This document shows positions 44,381-55,136 of a DNA stretch of 64,000 nt, in pieces. The stretch is from assembly GCF_006364435.1 (NCBI RefSeq), contig NZ_CP040977.1, positions 124,001-188,000 on the forward strand, read 5' to 3'. A program made the position numbers and the translations under genes. This DNA is from Candidatus Methylopumilus universalis (lineage in GTDB: Bacteria; Pseudomonadota; Gammaproteobacteria; Burkholderiales; Methylophilaceae). The notes under the pieces were generated by a model. That model was not told the origin of the DNA, ran no database searches, and saw only the letters and a program-made list of their open reading frames with translations. The stretch's first letter is position 1. The number at the start of each line of letters is the position of its first letter.

Positions 44381-45685
44381 ATGATTCAAATTAAAAAACT
44401 CAACACAGAAGATCCAAACTTTAAAGATCAGTTAAGTCAGCTCATTTTCTTTGAGGCTGAAGATAATATTCAAATCGAAAAGACTGTCACAGAAATTTTG
44501 AGTGATGTTAAAAAAAGAGGCGACGAAGCCGTGATTGAATATACTAAAAAATTTGATCATGTAGATTTTTCGCGCATGGCTGAGTTAGAAATTTCTAAAG
44601 AAGAACTAAATCTGGCTTTGGAAAATTTACCTGCGGCATCGAGAGAGGCTCTTGAGGAGGCAGCTAAGAGAGTTTTTGAATATCACAAAAAACAGTTAAT
44701 CAGTTCTTGGAGCTACACAGAAGACGATCAGACGTTACTTGGTCAAAAAGTTACATCATTAGACCGTGTAGGTTTATATGTTCCTGGAGGGAAAGCCGCA
44801 TATCCTTCTTCAGTATTAATGAATGCAATTCCAGCAAAGGTTGCTGGGGTTCGAGAAATTATTATGGTTGTTCCATCTCCTCTTGGAGAAAGAAACCAAT
44901 TGGTGTTAGCAGCTGCAGCACTTGTAAAAGTTGATCGTGTATTTGCAATTGGTGGCGCTCAAGCAATAGGCGCTTTAGCCTATGGCACGGAAATGATTCC
45001 TCAAGTCGACAAAATCGTAGGGCCGGGCAATGCTTATGTTGCAGAGGCTAAAAGAAGAGTTTTTGGTGTGGTTGGTATTGATATGATTGCAGGACCCTCA
45101 GAAATACTTATTATTGCAGATGAAAAATCTAATCCAGATTGGATTGCTATGGATTTATTTTCTCAGGCAGAACATGATGAGCTCGCACAATCAATTTTAA
45201 TTAGCCCAAGCGCTGCCTTTTTAGATCAGGTTCAAGAAAGTGTTAACAAGCTGATTGGAAGCATGCCTAGAAAAAATATTATTGAAACTTCTTTAAAAAA
45301 TAGAGGTGCAATGATTAAAGTAAAAACATTAGAAGAAGCGGCAGAGATTTCAAATTTTATTTCACCCGAACATTTGGAGCTTTCAGTAGATGATCCAGAT
45401 CTGCTCATTAATAGTATTAAACATGCCGGTGCTATTTTTATGGGAAGAAATACATGCGAAGCTGTAGGGGACTATTGTGCTGGACCAAATCATGTATTAC
45501 CTACATCAAGAACAGCAAGATTTTCTTCGCCACTTGGCGTTTATGATTTTCAAAAACGCTCAAGCTTAATTAAATTATCCAATCAAGGCGCACGTAAGCT
45601 TGGAAAAATTGCTTCAGTCTTGGCGCATGGCGAAGGACTTCAGGCGCATGCAAAATCTGCAGAGTATCGTATAGATAATGAGTAA
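44381..45685 (+). CDS. hisD: Histidinol dehydrogenase HisD
   Basis: 434 residues. [45 protein letters not shown] and the zinc/catalytic [14 protein letters not shown] are present, with [14 protein letters not shown] near the end. It makes the last two oxidations to histidine. Overlaps hisC by eight bases. Confidence 0.96.
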   Translation: MIQIKKLNTEDPNFKDQLSQLIFFEAEDNIQIEKTVTEILSDVKKRGDEAVIEYTKKFDHVDFSRMAELEISKEELNLALENLPAASREALEEAAKRVFEYHKKQLISSWSYTEDDQTLLGQKVTSLDRVGLYVPGGKAAYPSSVLMNAIPAKVAGVREIIMVVPSPLGERNQLVLAAAALVKVDRVFAIGGAQAIGALAYGTEMIPQVDKIVGPGNAYVAEAKRRVFGVVGIDMIAGPSEILIIADEKSNPDWIAMDLFSQAEHDELAQSILISPSAAFLDQVQESVNKLIGSMPRKNIIETSLKNRGAMIKVKTLEEAAEISNFISPEHLELSVDDPDLLINSIKHAGAIFMGRNTCEAVGDYCAGPNHVLPTSRTARFSSPLGVYDFQKRSSLIKLSNQGARKLGKIASVLAHGEGLQAHAKSAEYRIDNE

Positions 45686-46742
45686 ATTTTGGAGCAAAGT
45701 AGTTCATGGTTTAACACCATACGTTCCTGGCGAGCAACCCAAAATTAATAATCTTGTTAAGTTAAATACGAACGAGAATCCTTACGGGCCAAGCCCAAAA
45801 GTTATTGCTGCAATTAAACAGTTTGCTGATGACACTTTAAGGCTATACCCAGACCCAAATTCAGAAGCACTTAAAACATCAATTGCAGATTATTTTAAAG
45901 TAAAGACTCATAATGTTTTTGTAGGCAATGGTTCGGATGAAGTTTTAGCCATTGCTTTTCAGGCACTTTTAAAACATAACGCACCTATTTTATTTCCTGA
46001 TATTACTTATAGTTTTTACCCCGTTTACTGCAAGCTGTATGAAATTGACTTTAAGGTCATACCTCTGAATGATGCATTTGAGATTGTATTAAATGATTAT
46101 TTAATACCTAATGGAGGTATTATTTTTCCAAACCCAAATGCACCTACTGGCATTCCGATTACTTCAAATCAGATTGAAAATTTCCTCAAAAAGAATAATA
46201 GTTCTGTAGTGATTGTAGATGAAGCTTATGTCGATTTTGGTACGGAATCTGTTATTCACCTTACAGAAAAATACAATAATTTATTAGTCACCCATTCATT
46301 TTCTAAATCGAGATCATTGGCAGGATTAAGACTCGGTTACGCTATAGGACATGCAGACCTTATTGAGGCTTTAATAAGAGTCAAAGATAGTTTTAACTCT
46401 TACCCGATAGATCGATTAGGATTAATTGCAGGCATTGAATCCTTCAAAGATGATTCATATTTTAAAAATATCTGCCAAAAAGTTATTCATACAAAATTAA
46501 ATTTTATAGAAAAACTGACTAGCCTTAATTTTTCAGTACTTCCTTCAGGCGCTAATTTTATTTTTGCTAAACATACTAGTGTCGAGGGAAACATAATCGT
46601 AAGCAAACTAAGAGATCAAGGAATTGTGGTAAGGCGTTTTGATAATCCGATACGAATTTCTTCTTATATTCGATTCACAATTGGTTCTGATGAAGAAATG
46701 GATTCATTGCTTAAAGCCTTAAAACTTATCCTAAGCGCATGA
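45678..46742 (+). CDS. hisC: Histidinol-phosphate aminotransferase HisC
   Basis: 354 residues, PLP-dependent class I/II aminotransferase. [12 protein letters not shown] opens the fold, [10 protein letters not shown] and VGNGSDEVL follow, and the PLP lysine is in [20 protein letters not shown]. Transfers the amino group to imidazole acetol phosphate. Confidence 0.95.
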   Translation: MSKFWSKVVHGLTPYVPGEQPKINNLVKLNTNENPYGPSPKVIAAIKQFADDTLRLYPDPNSEALKTSIADYFKVKTHNVFVGNGSDEVLAIAFQALLKHNAPILFPDITYSFYPVYCKLYEIDFKVIPLNDAFEIVLNDYLIPNGGIIFPNPNAPTGIPITSNQIENFLKKNNSSVVIVDEAYVDFGTESVIHLTEKYNNLLVTHSFSKSRSLAGLRLGYAIGHADLIEALIRVKDSFNSYPIDRLGLIAGIESFKDDSYFKNICQKVIHTKLNFIEKLTSLNFSVLPSGANFIFAKHTSVEGNIIVSKLRDQGIVVRRFDNPIRISSYIRFTIGSDEEMDSLLKALKLILSA

Positions 46743-46807
46743 AATAATTGATGTTAATTACATTTTTAATGAGTTAAAATATCTTATCTACTTTGAAGTA
46801 AAAAAAT

Positions 46808-47398
46808 ATGACAAGATCAGCATCCGTTTCAAGAAATACAAATGAAACTAAAATTGAGGTAAGTATTAATCTTGATGGTCAGGGGAGTGCAAAACTCAAT
46901 ACTGGCATTGGTTTCTTGGATCATATGTTGGACCAAGTAGCGCGTCATGGTATGTTTGATTTAGAAGTCACAGCAAAAGGCGATCTTCATATTGATGCAC
47001 ATCATACTGTTGAAGACGTTGGTATAGTTCTTGGACAGGCTTTCAATAAAGCAATCGGAGATAAAAAAGGCATTACCAGATATGGTTCAGCCATTATCCC
47101 TTTAGATGAAGCTTTGTCTAGAGTTGTGCTTGATATCTCAGGTAGGCCCGGACTTGAATTTGATGTTGAATTTAAAAGAGCGGTTATAGGTGAATTTGAC
47201 GTTGATTTAATACACGAATTTTTTCAAGGGTTCGTAAATCATGCAAATATCACGATGCACATCGACAATCTTAAAGGCGATAACTCACATCACCAGGCAG
47301 AAACAATATATAAGGCATTTGGAAGAGCTCTTAAAATGGCCGTTTGTATTGATCCAAAAATTTCTGGCATAACCCCCTCAACCAAAGGTAGTCTATAA
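46808..47398 (+). CDS. hisB: Imidazoleglycerol-phosphate dehydratase HisB (monofunctional)
   Basis: 196 residues, only the dehydratase domain (E. coli HisB is fused to a phosphatase). Metal-binding repeats: [51 protein letters not shown] and [20 protein letters not shown] 65-base gap precedes it, the largest inside the his run; it holds AT-rich sequence with a possible TAAAAT -10 but no good -35. Confidence 0.96.
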   Translation: MTRSASVSRNTNETKIEVSINLDGQGSAKLNTGIGFLDHMLDQVARHGMFDLEVTAKGDLHIDAHHTVEDVGIVLGQAFNKAIGDKKGITRYGSAIIPLDEALSRVVLDISGRPGLEFDVEFKRAVIGEFDVDLIHEFFQGFVNHANITMHIDNLKGDNSHHQAETIYKAFGRALKMAVCIDPKISGITPSTKGSL

Positions 47399-47420
47399 AC
47401 CTTTTTTCACCAAAATAATA

Positions 47421-48053
47421 ATGATCGCAATCATTGATTATGGAATGGGAAATTTAAAGTCAGTATTTAATGCCTTTAAACAAGTCTCGCCTGAAGCTGA
47501 TATTAAAGTTACAAGCAATCCTGCTGATATTAAAAAAGCACATCACGTCGTTTTTCCTGGCCAAGGTGCTATGCCTGATTGCATAAGAGAGCTTGATGAA
47601 AGAAATTTAAGATCCTCTGTTCTAGACGCGGCAAAAACAAAACCTTTTTTAGGAATATGCATTGGTTTGCAAATGCTATTTGATAAAAGTGAAGAAGGCA
47701 ATGTGGACGGCTTAGGATTGTTGAGCGGCACCATTAAGCGATTTAATAATGAAAATACAGCGGACGAAAGCGGTCATAAGTTAAAAATTCCTCATATGGG
47801 ATGGAATGAAGTGTCACAAACAAATAATCATCCTTTATGGCAAAACATCAGTAATAACGATCGATTTTATTTTGTTCATAGTTATTATTTAGAGTCTAAA
47901 GATAAAAATATCGTGTCAGCTGAAACGTCATATGCACAAAAATTTTGTTGTGCTATTGCTAAAGAAAATATTTTTGCAGTGCAATTTCATCCAGAAAAAA
48001 GTTCTACAGCTGGCTTACAGCTTATAAAAAACTTCGTTCAATGGTCAGTATAG
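47421..48053 (+). CDS. hisH: Imidazole glycerol phosphate synthase glutaminase subunit HisH
   Basis: 210 residues, class I glutamine amidotransferase. IDYGMGNLKSVFNAF starts it; the catalytic cysteine is in FLGICIGLQMLF and the His/Glu pair in VQFHPEKSS. Supplies ammonia to HisF. Confidence 0.95.
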   Translation: MIAIIDYGMGNLKSVFNAFKQVSPEADIKVTSNPADIKKAHHVVFPGQGAMPDCIRELDERNLRSSVLDAAKTKPFLGICIGLQMLFDKSEEGNVDGLGLLSGTIKRFNNENTADESGHKLKIPHMGWNEVSQTNNHPLWQNISNNDRFYFVHSYYLESKDKNIVSAETSYAQKFCCAIAKENIFAVQFHPEKSSTAGLQLIKNFVQWSV

Positions 48054-48064
48054 GTTTTTAGTTT

Positions 48065-48805
48065 ATGTTAATTATTCCAGCGATTGATCTAAAAGATGGT
48101 AAGTGCGTTAGGCTTAAGCAAGGCTTAATGGAAGAATCAACAATCTTTTCAGAAAACCCTGGACAGGTAGCAAAGCAATGGACAGACCTTGGCGCAAGAA
48201 GATTGCATCTGGTCGATCTAAATGGTGCTTTTGCAGGCAAACCAGTCAATGAATCGGCGATTAAAGCAATTGTAAAAGAAGTTGATGGTGCGATTCCAAT
48301 TCAATTAGGCGGTGGCATTCGTAATCTCGATACCGTAGAAAAATACCTTAATAGCGGAGTTGACTACATCATCATAGGAACAGCTGCGGTTAAAAATCCT
48401 GGCTTCCTTCATGAGGCCTGTTATGCATTTCCTGGGCAAATCATTGTCGGACTTGATGCAAAAGAAGGAGAAGTGGCCATTGATGGGTGGGCTAAATTAA
48501 CTGGACACAATGTGATTGAACTTGCAAAAAAATTTGAAGGATATGGTGTTGAAGGAATCATCTATACAGATATTGGACGTGATGGCATGTTAAATGGATT
48601 AAATATTGAGGCGACCGAAAAACTAGCTGAGGCGCTAACGATTCCTGTCATTGCCAGTGGTGGGGTGACCAATCTAGAAGATATTAGAAATTTAAGTTCA
48701 ATTGCCTATTCGGGTGTCATTGGAGCAATTACAGGCAGGGCCATATACGAGGGCACACTTGATTTTAAGGCAGCACAAGCACTCGCAGATGAGCTTATCA
48801 AGTAA
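48065..48805 (+). CDS. hisA: Phosphoribosylformimino-AICAR-phosphate isomerase HisA
   Basis: 246 residues, TIM barrel. [19 protein letters not shown] holds the catalytic Asp, followed by [41 protein letters not shown] and [13 protein letters not shown]. The ATG is directly followed by hisF with no gap. Confidence 0.95.
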   Translation: MLIIPAIDLKDGKCVRLKQGLMEESTIFSENPGQVAKQWTDLGARRLHLVDLNGAFAGKPVNESAIKAIVKEVDGAIPIQLGGGIRNLDTVEKYLNSGVDYIIIGTAAVKNPGFLHEACYAFPGQIIVGLDAKEGEVAIDGWAKLTGHNVIELAKKFEGYGVEGIIYTDIGRDGMLNGLNIEATEKLAEALTIPVIASGGVTNLEDIRNLSSIAYSGVIGAITGRAIYEGTLDFKAAQALADELIK

Positions 48806-49576
48806 ATGTCGCTCGCAAAAAGAATTATTCCTTGTCTAGATGTGACTGATGGCAGAGTGGTTAAAGGTATTAATTTTTTAGAGTTAAAAGATGCAGGAGA
48901 CCCCGTAGAGGTTGCAAAAAAATATAACGAACAAGGCGCCGATGAATTAACTTTTTTAGATATCACAGCAAGTTCAGATAATCGAGGTTTGATACTTCAT
49001 ATTATTGAAAAAGTTGCAAAAGAAGTTTTTATACCGCTGACTGTAGGCGGCGGTGTTCGAACTATAGAAGATGTAAGAAATTTACTTAATGCAGGTGCTG
49101 ACAAAGTCAGTATTAATACATCAGCAATTGTTAATCCAGATATTGTTTATCAAACTTCATCTCGTTTTGGTTCCCAGTGTATTGTTGTTGCAATAGATGC
49201 AAAGTTAACAGTCCAGGGAGATAAATCTTTTTGGCAGGTATTTACCCATGGAGGCAGAAATGCTACTGGGCTAGATGCAATTGAATGGGCTGCGAAAATG
49301 GCTTCATTAGGCGCAGGCGAATTATTAATTACGAGCATGGATCGAGACGGGACAAAAAAAGGGTTTGATCTCGAATTGATTAAGGCAATATCTGATAAAG
49401 TAGATGTGCCTATTATTGCTTCCGGAGGCGTTGGAGACCTTCAGCATCTTGTAGATGGTATAAAAATAGGTGGAGCTGATGCAGTCCTAGCAGCAAGTAT
49501 ATTTCACTTTGGAGAATATACAATCGATGAAGCAAAAGCATTTATGAAGTCTAATCACATAGAGATTCGTCAATGA
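48806..49576 (+). CDS. hisF: Imidazole glycerol phosphate synthase cyclase subunit HisF
   Basis: 256 residues, TIM barrel. [18 protein letters not shown] has the first catalytic Asp, [14 protein letters not shown] and [16 protein letters not shown] the second half-barrel. Partners HisH to form IGP and AICAR. Overlaps hisI by four bases. Confidence 0.96.
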   Translation: MSLAKRIIPCLDVTDGRVVKGINFLELKDAGDPVEVAKKYNEQGADELTFLDITASSDNRGLILHIIEKVAKEVFIPLTVGGGVRTIEDVRNLLNAGADKVSINTSAIVNPDIVYQTSSRFGSQCIVVAIDAKLTVQGDKSFWQVFTHGGRNATGLDAIEWAAKMASLGAGELLITSMDRDGTKKGFDLELIKAISDKVDVPIIASGGVGDLQHLVDGIKIGGADAVLAASIFHFGEYTIDEAKAFMKSNHIEIRQ

Positions 49577-49959
49577 GCTGGATACATTCAATTAAATGGG
49601 ACTCTGATGGCCTTGTGCCGGTGATCGCTCAAGACTATAAAACAAACAAAGTTCTTATGTTTGCATGGATGAACGAAGAAGCTTTGGAGCTCACACAAAA
49701 AAATAAAAAAGCCTTTTATTGGTCAAGATCTAGGAAAAAAATTTGGGAAAAAGGTGAGGAATCCGGGCACACACAAAATGTTCGTGAAATAAGACTTGAT
49801 TGTGATGGCGATGTTATTTTGATTAAAATCGAGCAAGTTGAAAATATTGCTTGCCATACTGGACGTGAAACTTGTTTCTACCAAAAATTAGATGATAAAG
49901 GCATTTGGGTAACTGATCATGTCGTCATCAAAGAGCCTAAAGATATTTATAAAAAATAA
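49573..49959 (+). CDS. hisI: Phosphoribosyl-AMP cyclohydrolase HisI
   Basis: 128 residues, monofunctional. [34 protein letters not shown] and the zinc/magnesium motif [15 protein letters not shown] with [10 protein letters not shown] are diagnostic. Acts third in the pathway, after HisE. Confidence 0.95.
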   Translation: MSWIHSIKWDSDGLVPVIAQDYKTNKVLMFAWMNEEALELTQKNKKAFYWSRSRKKIWEKGEESGHTQNVREIRLDCDGDVILIKIEQVENIACHTGRETCFYQKLDDKGIWVTDHVVIKEPKDIYKK

Positions 49960-49964
49960 ATAAT

Positions 49965-50294
49965 ATGAATACTATTTTAAAAAAGCTTACGGAAACACTC
50001 GAAGCTAGAAAAAAAGATGATCCGACTAAGTCATATACAGCTTCTTTGTATCGCGATGGATTAGAAGCTATTTTAAAAAAAGTAAATGAAGAGGCTTTCG
50101 AAACAATTATTGCCGCGCGCCAAGGAGATAATAAAGAGCTTATTCACGAAGTCGCCGATCTTTGGTTTCATACTTTAGTATTAATGGCACATAAAAATTT
50201 AAGTGCAGAAGATATTTTGAATGAACTTGCAAAGAGAGAAGGCACTTCGGGTATTGAAGAGAAAGAAAACCGTTCAAAAAGCAAAATAATATGA
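49965..50294 (+). CDS. hisE: Phosphoribosyl-ATP diphosphatase HisE
   Basis: 109 residues, MazG-like fold. LYRDGLEAILKKVNEEAFETIIAAR and LIHEVADLWFHTLVLM carry the acidic metal ligands. Separate from hisI, as in other betaproteobacteria. Overlaps the HIT gene by four bases. Confidence 0.94.
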   Translation: MNTILKKLTETLEARKKDDPTKSYTASLYRDGLEAILKKVNEEAFETIIAARQGDNKELIHEVADLWFHTLVLMAHKNLSAEDILNELAKREGTSGIEEKENRSKSKII

Positions 50295-50623
50295 CCTGCA
50301 TTTTTTGTAAAATTATTGACGGTTCTATACCTAGCAAAAAAATATTTGAGAATGATGAGTTAATTGCTTTTCATGATGTTCACCCCATTGATAAGGTGCA
50401 TTTTCTTATAACACCCAAAAAACATATTGAAAATTTAATGGCCTGCAATGAATCTGATAAGGACATCATATCGAATATGCTTCTATTAGCGCCGAAGTTA
50501 GCAAAAGATTTGGGATTAAAAGGTTTTCGAACAATGATTAATTCTGGTGTCGAAGGCGGTCAAGAAGTTTTTCATATGCACTTTCATGTATATGGTGGAA
50601 GTTCAAAACTAGCAAAAATTTAA
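50291..50623 (+). CDS. HIT family purine nucleoside phosphoramidase (HinT-like)
   Basis: 110 residues. [20 protein letters not shown] opens the HIT fold and HMHFHVYGG is the HxHxH active site. HinT enzymes hydrolyse AMP-linked phosphoramidates. Location between hisE and tatA is the standard betaproteobacterial order. Confidence 0.93.
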   Translation: MTCIFCKIIDGSIPSKKIFENDELIAFHDVHPIDKVHFLITPKKHIENLMACNESDKDIISNMLLLAPKLAKDLGLKGFRTMINSGVEGGQEVFHMHFHVYGGSSKLAKI

Positions 50624-50636
50624 TAAGGGAGTTTTT

Positions 50637-50834
50637 ATGGGCTTTTCAAGTATTACACATTGGCTAATAGTTTTATTAATTGTCTTCTTAATTTTCGGCA
50701 CAAGTAAATTAAGAAATATTGGTAGCGACTTAGGCGCTGCCATTAAAAACTTTAAAGATGCTGTCAAGAATGAAAATACAACTAAAGTTAAAAAATCAAT
50801 TCGAAGAACATCAAAAACAAGAGCCAGAAAATAA
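50637..50834 (+). CDS. tatA: Twin-arginine translocase subunit TatA
   Basis: 65 residues: one membrane helix ([19 protein letters not shown]), the hinge [24 protein letters not shown] amphipathic helix and a basic tail. TatA oligomers form the translocation path. A GGGAG ribosome-binding site precedes it. Confidence 0.93.
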   Translation: MGFSSITHWLIVLLIVFLIFGTSKLRNIGSDLGAAIKNFKDAVKNENTTKVKKSIRRTSKTRARK

Positions 50835-50839
50835 GTTTA

Positions 50840-51064
50840 ATGTTTGATGTTTCATTCTCAGAATTAGTTGTTATTTTTTTTGTGGCACTTATGGTCATCG
50901 GCCCAGAAAAGTTGCCTAAGGTAGCTAAAGTCCTAGGCAAGCTTACTGGAAGAGCCCAAAGCTACATTGGCAAACTTAAAGAAGAAATTGAGCGAGAAGA
51001 AAAGTTTAAAGAGCTTCAAAAAATCCAGCGTGAAATTAAAAAAAAGTCGATTAAATCTCGGTGA
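50840..51064 (+). CDS. tatB: Twin-arginine translocase subunit TatB
   Basis: 74 residues: FDVSFSELVVIFFVALMVIGPEKLPKVAKVLG is the TatB-type helix with Glu and the GPEKLP hinge. The cytoplasmic part is short for a TatB (E. coli 171). Starts five bases after tatA and overlaps tatC by four. Confidence 0.92.
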   Translation: MFDVSFSELVVIFFVALMVIGPEKLPKVAKVLGKLTGRAQSYIGKLKEEIEREEKFKELQKIQREIKKKSIKSR

Positions 51065-51777
51065 CTCACTTTAAACCTTTTATTCAGCAACTCATTGAAT
51101 TAAGAAATACTCTTTTTAGGGCTGCGGTTAGTTTTATTATTATTTTTATATGTTTAAGTTTTTATGCAAATGATATTTACAGTTTTTTTTCAGCGCCAAT
51201 CATTGCTAAGTTAACGGATGGGAACAGGCTTGTCAGTACAGGTCTTACTTCAACTTTTTTAGTACCACTTAAAATCACAGCTTTTGTTTCATTTTTGCTT
51301 TCACTTCCTTTTATTTTTTATCAGTTGTGGCGTTTTATTTCTCCTGGACTTTATAAAAAAGAAAAAAAATTAATTTTATTTTCCTTTGTAAGTGGATTTG
51401 TATTGTTCTTTATAGGGATGGCCTTTGCTTACTACCTAATTTTCCCAATTGTATTTAATTTCTTTATTCTCATGACGCCATCAAATGTAAGCTTGATGAT
51501 AGATATTTCAAATTATTTAGATTTAATTTTATCCTTACTCATTTCATTTGGTTTGGCATTCGAAGTGCCTGTGATCATTCTTATATTAGTAACATTAGGA
51601 TGGGTAAAGGTTAAAAAATTGGAAGAAGCAAGACCTTATATGATTGTTATTGCCTTTATCATTAGCGCTATTTTGACACCACCTGATGTTATCTCACAAT
51701 TTTGCTTGGCTATTCCATTGTGTTTTTTATATGAATTGGGCTTATTTGTATCAAAACGAATTAACTTAAAGGCTTGA
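51061..51777 (+). CDS. tatC: Twin-arginine translocase subunit TatC (GTG start)
   Basis: 238 residues, six membrane helices. HFKPFIQQLIELRNTLFRA is the conserved cytosolic N-terminus that binds the twin-arginine signal, followed by LPFIFYQLWRFISPGLYKKEKK and FGLAFEVPVIILILV. GTG at 51061 overlaps the tatB stop. The next gene is the Rieske protein, a likely Tat client. Confidence 0.94.
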   Translation: MTHFKPFIQQLIELRNTLFRAAVSFIIIFICLSFYANDIYSFFSAPIIAKLTDGNRLVSTGLTSTFLVPLKITAFVSFLLSLPFIFYQLWRFISPGLYKKEKKLILFSFVSGFVLFFIGMAFAYYLIFPIVFNFFILMTPSNVSLMIDISNYLDLILSLLISFGLAFEVPVIILILVTLGWVKVKKLEEARPYMIVIAFIISAILTPPDVISQFCLAIPLCFLYELGLFVSKRINLKA

Positions 51778-51804
51778 TAAGCTTTAATTTAGCTTTGCCT
51801 GCTA

Positions 51805-51833
51805 TTTAGATTTCGAATGAAACTTTGTATAAT
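51805..51833 (+). promoter_or_regulatory. Candidate promoter of petABC
   Basis: TTTAGA (51805-51810) and TATAAT (51828-51833), spacing 17, in the 126-base gap between tatC and petA. The perfect -10 makes this the best promoter in the his-tat-pet run. Confidence 0.5.
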
Positions 51834-51903
51834 GAACTAACTTTCGCAGAGTTAATTTCTCTCAACCATATTAATTTCATAAAAGCATACTTAACAGAAG
51901 ATC

Positions 51904-52503
51904 ATGGCAAACCATCAAGACGATAAAATAGATAAAAAGAAAAGAAGTTTTTTAATTGCAGCTACTACTGTTACTGGCGCAATTGGCGCAGGAGCGATTG
52001 CCGTTCCTTTTTTATCAAGCATGACACCAAGTGAACGCGCTAAAGCAGCTGGAGCACCTGTTGAAGTTGACTTAAGTAAGATTGAAGCAGGATCTATGAT
52101 CACGACTGAATGGAGAGGTCAGCCAGTTTGGATTATCAATCGCTCTAAGGCAATGTTAGATGATTTAAAAAAAAATGACCCTAATCTTTCTGACCCTAAT
52201 CTTGATGTAGTTTCTCAGCAACCAAGTTATTGCAAGAATGCTACAAGATCTCTCAAGCCTAATTTAATTGTCTTGGTTGGTATTTGCACTCATCTAGGTT
52301 GTTCACCAACCGCTAAATTAGAAATGCAAGGTGATATGGGCGAAAATTGGAATGGTGGATTTTTCTGTCCATGCCACGGTTCTAAGTTCGATTTAGCTGG
52401 ACGTGTATATAAGGGTTCTCCAGCACCAATTAATCTTGTAGTTCCTCCGCATAAATATATCAATGACAGCACCCTCTTAATTGGTGAAGATAATAAAGGA
52501 TAA
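51904..52503 (+). CDS. petA: Ubiquinol-cytochrome c reductase Rieske iron-sulfur subunit
   Basis: 199 residues. The [2Fe-2S] ligands are in CTHLGC and CPCHGSKFD. An N-terminal hydrophobic helix (FLIAATTVTGAIGAGAIAVPFL, about 16-37) is preceded by KKKRSF, a Tat-like signal with Lys-Arg instead of Arg-Arg. It stays anchored and moves electrons from ubiquinol to cytochrome c1. First gene of petABC. Confidence 0.95.
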   Translation: MANHQDDKIDKKKRSFLIAATTVTGAIGAGAIAVPFLSSMTPSERAKAAGAPVEVDLSKIEAGSMITTEWRGQPVWIINRSKAMLDDLKKNDPNLSDPNLDVVSQQPSYCKNATRSLKPNLIVLVGICTHLGCSPTAKLEMQGDMGENWNGGFFCPCHGSKFDLAGRVYKGSPAPINLVVPPHKYINDSTLLIGEDNKG

Positions 52504-52518
52504 GGATTACTTAAAAGT

Positions 52519-53823
52519 ATGAAATCAGAAATTAAAACAAAAAAATCTAAAGTCGGGTTAATGGCTTGGATAGATGAAAGATTCCCCTTGTCATCTTTAA
52601 TTACAAACCATCTTACTGAGTATTACGCACCTAAAAATTTTAATTTCTGGTATTTTTTTGGAGCACTTGCCCTACTTACACTGATTCTTCAATTGGTTAC
52701 AGGTCTTTTGTTAACGATGCATTATAAGCCTGATGCAGAATTAGCATTCGCCTCTGTTGAGTACATTATGCGAGATGTTTCATTCGGATGGTTAATAAGA
52801 TACATGCACTCTACAGGCGCATCTTTATTCTTTGTTGTTATTTATCTTCATATGTTTAAAGCTTTAATTTATGGATCCTATAAAAATCCAAGGGAGCTCT
52901 TATGGCTCTTTGGCGTAGCTATTTTTCTATGTTTGATGGGTGAGGCTTTTTTTGGATATCTTTTACCTTGGGGACAAATGTCTTATTGGGGCGCGCAAGT
53001 TATTGTAAATCTGTTTTCCACTATCCCATTTATAGGCCCAGATTTATCGGAGTGGCTAAGAGGTGATTATCTAGTTTCAGATGCAACGCTCAATCGCTTT
53101 TTTGCTTTTCATGTGATTGCTCTTCCTATTGTACTTTTAGGTCTTGTATTTTTTCATCTGGTAGCGCTTCATGAAGTTGGCTCAAATAACCCTGATGGCG
53201 TTGAGATAAAAAAGAATCTCGATAAAAAAACAAGCATTCCTTTGGATGGCATTCCATTTCATCCCTATTACACAGTAAAAGATTTAATTGGTGTTTCGGT
53301 ATTCCTTATTGTATTTGCGCTGATTGTTTTTTATTGGCCAGAAATGGGAGGCTACTTTTTAGAGGCCAATAATTTTATTCCTGCTGACCCACTAAAAACG
53401 CCTGCGCATATAGCGCCTGTTTGGTATTTCACTCCGTATTATTCAATTCTTCGGGCTGTCCCACCTGTTTTAAATTCGCAATTTCCAGGCGTTGCTGCAA
53501 TGGGATTATCCGTACTCGCATTTGCTTTTTTACCTTGGCTAGATAAAAGCAAGGTTAAATCAATTCGATACAAAGGCAATTTATTTAAAAGATGGATTGC
53601 ATTATTTGTTGTGAGCTTTTTTGTTTTGGGATATTTAGGTACAGTTCCATCAAATGTTTGGGGACAATTCTCCAATGCAATTCCCTTGATTGGTGGGGTT
53701 GATAAAGCAACAGTAGTTGCTCGAATTTTTACGGTAACTTATTTCTTATTCTTTTTATTGATGCCCTACTACAGTCAAAAAGATAAAACAAAACCAGTTC
53801 CATCAAGGGTCAGTAATAAATGA
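52519..53823 (+). CDS. petB: Cytochrome b of the bc1 complex
   Basis: 434 residues with eight or so membrane helices. Heme-ligand histidines lie in RYMHSTGASLFFVVIYLHMF and FAFHVIALPIVLLGLVFFHLVALHE; the Qo-site motif appears as PVWYFTPYYSILRAVP rather than the usual PEWY. Full-length, unfused b. Overlaps petC by four bases. Confidence 0.95.
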   Translation: MKSEIKTKKSKVGLMAWIDERFPLSSLITNHLTEYYAPKNFNFWYFFGALALLTLILQLVTGLLLTMHYKPDAELAFASVEYIMRDVSFGWLIRYMHSTGASLFFVVIYLHMFKALIYGSYKNPRELLWLFGVAIFLCLMGEAFFGYLLPWGQMSYWGAQVIVNLFSTIPFIGPDLSEWLRGDYLVSDATLNRFFAFHVIALPIVLLGLVFFHLVALHEVGSNNPDGVEIKKNLDKKTSIPLDGIPFHPYYTVKDLIGVSVFLIVFALIVFYWPEMGGYFLEANNFIPADPLKTPAHIAPVWYFTPYYSILRAVPPVLNSQFPGVAAMGLSVLAFAFLPWLDKSKVKSIRYKGNLFKRWIALFVVSFFVLGYLGTVPSNVWGQFSNAIPLIGGVDKATVVARIFTVTYFLFFLLMPYYSQKDKTKPVPSRVSNK

Positions 53824-54524
53824 AAATTTTAACTAAATTATTTTTAATATTCGTTATTGTATTTTCTAATGTTGCATTTGCGAATGAGCATGTAACTTTA
53901 GATAAAGCGCCCATCGATTTAAAAGATCAAGCCTCTCTTCAACGAGGCGCTAAAACATTCATTAATTATTGTTTAAATTGCCATAGTGCAAACTATATGA
54001 GATACAACCGCTTAAAAGATATTGGTTTATCTGATAATTTAATTAAAGAGAATCTACTTTTCACAGCAGAAAAAGTTGGTGAGCCAATGAAAATTGCGAT
54101 GACCAGAAAAGATGCTAAGGCATGGTTTGGAGTGGCTCCTCCCGATCTTTCTGTTGAAGTAAGGGCAAGAGGTGCGGATTGGATTTATAGTTATCTAAGA
54201 GGATATTATCGTGATTCATCTTCGCCTACTGGATGGAACAACACTATTTTTGAAAAAACAGCGATGCCTCACATTTTGTGGAAGTTGCAAGGCGATCAAA
54301 AGCTAAACCCAGAGCACCAAACTCTAGAGATTGTTAAACCAGGTTCGCTTTCGGTGAAAGAATATGATGCGCTTGTAGGAGACCTTGTAAATTATCTTAC
54401 TTTCATGTCAGAACCCTCAAAGCTAAAAAGACTCCATATGGGGTATTATGTTTTGTTATTCCTCGGCTTGTTATTAGTTTTAACAGTCAAACTCAAGAAA
54501 GAATTTTGGAAAGATATTAAATAA
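53820..54524 (+). CDS. petC: Cytochrome c1
   Basis: 234 residues: signal peptide (about 1-21, cut near AFANE), heme site CLNCH in FINYCLNCHSANYMRYNRL, and one C-terminal anchor (HMGYYVLLFLGLLLVLTVKL). Distal Met region is in MTRKDAKAWFGVAPPDLSVEVRARG. Third subunit of the bc1 complex. Confidence 0.95.
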   Translation: MKILTKLFLIFVIVFSNVAFANEHVTLDKAPIDLKDQASLQRGAKTFINYCLNCHSANYMRYNRLKDIGLSDNLIKENLLFTAEKVGEPMKIAMTRKDAKAWFGVAPPDLSVEVRARGADWIYSYLRGYYRDSSSPTGWNNTIFEKTAMPHILWKLQGDQKLNPEHQTLEIVKPGSLSVKEYDALVGDLVNYLTFMSEPSKLKRLHMGYYVLLFLGLLLVLTVKLKKEFWKDIK

Positions 54525-54526
54525 TT

Positions 54527-55126
54527 ATGATGAAATTATATTCAGGCTCGATCGATCCTTTTAGCCATCGCTGTAGAATCGTTCTATTTGAAAAAGGTAT
54601 GGACTTTGAAGTTGTTGATGTTGACTTAGCAAATAAACCGGAAGACCTCGCTATTCTAAGTCCTCATAATTCTGTTCCTGTCTTGGTAGAAAGAGATCTT
54701 GTATTAACAGACGCTAATATTATTAACGAATATATTGATGAGCGCTTTCCTCACCCTCAGCTTATGCCAGCTGATCCAGTGATGAGAGCTAGAGCACGTT
54801 TATTTTTAAGTGATTTTGAGAAGCAATTATTTGTGCATATTCCCGCTTTAGAATCCTCTGATGAAACTGCTAAAGAGATTGCAAAAAAACATGTGCGTGA
54901 TAATTTACTTTTAATCGTTCCCATTTTTTCTAAACAACAACATTTATTGAGTGACGAATTTTCGATGTTAGATGTTGCGATTGCTCCTTTATTATGGCGA
55001 TTGGGCCATTATGGTATTGAGCTTCCAAATCAAGCAGCACCATTACTCAAGTATGCAGAGAAATTATTCTCTAGACCACTTTATGCTGATGCAATGACAC
55101 CTTCAGAAAAAGCGATGAGAAAATAA
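54527..55126 (+). CDS. sspA: Stringent starvation protein A (GST fold)
   Basis: 199 residues. Glutathione-S-transferase fold: LYSGSIDPFSHRCRIVLFEKGMDFEV, SPHNSVPVLVERDLVLTDANIINEYIDERFPHP. SspA binds RNA polymerase and supports phage and stress transcription in E. coli. Two bases after petC; the petABC-sspAB order is typical of betaproteobacteria. Confidence 0.92.
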   Translation: MMKLYSGSIDPFSHRCRIVLFEKGMDFEVVDVDLANKPEDLAILSPHNSVPVLVERDLVLTDANIINEYIDERFPHPQLMPADPVMRARARLFLSDFEKQLFVHIPALESSDETAKEIAKKHVRDNLLLIVPIFSKQQHLLSDEFSMLDVAIAPLLWRLGHYGIELPNQAAPLLKYAEKLFSRPLYADAMTPSEKAMRK

Positions 55127-55136
55127 TTTAGCATTA

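Noticed and set aside
46743-46807. Internal his promoter before hisB
   Set aside because: A TAAAAT is present at 46775, but the nearest TTGATG is 21 bases away and no better -35 exists; too weak to annotate.
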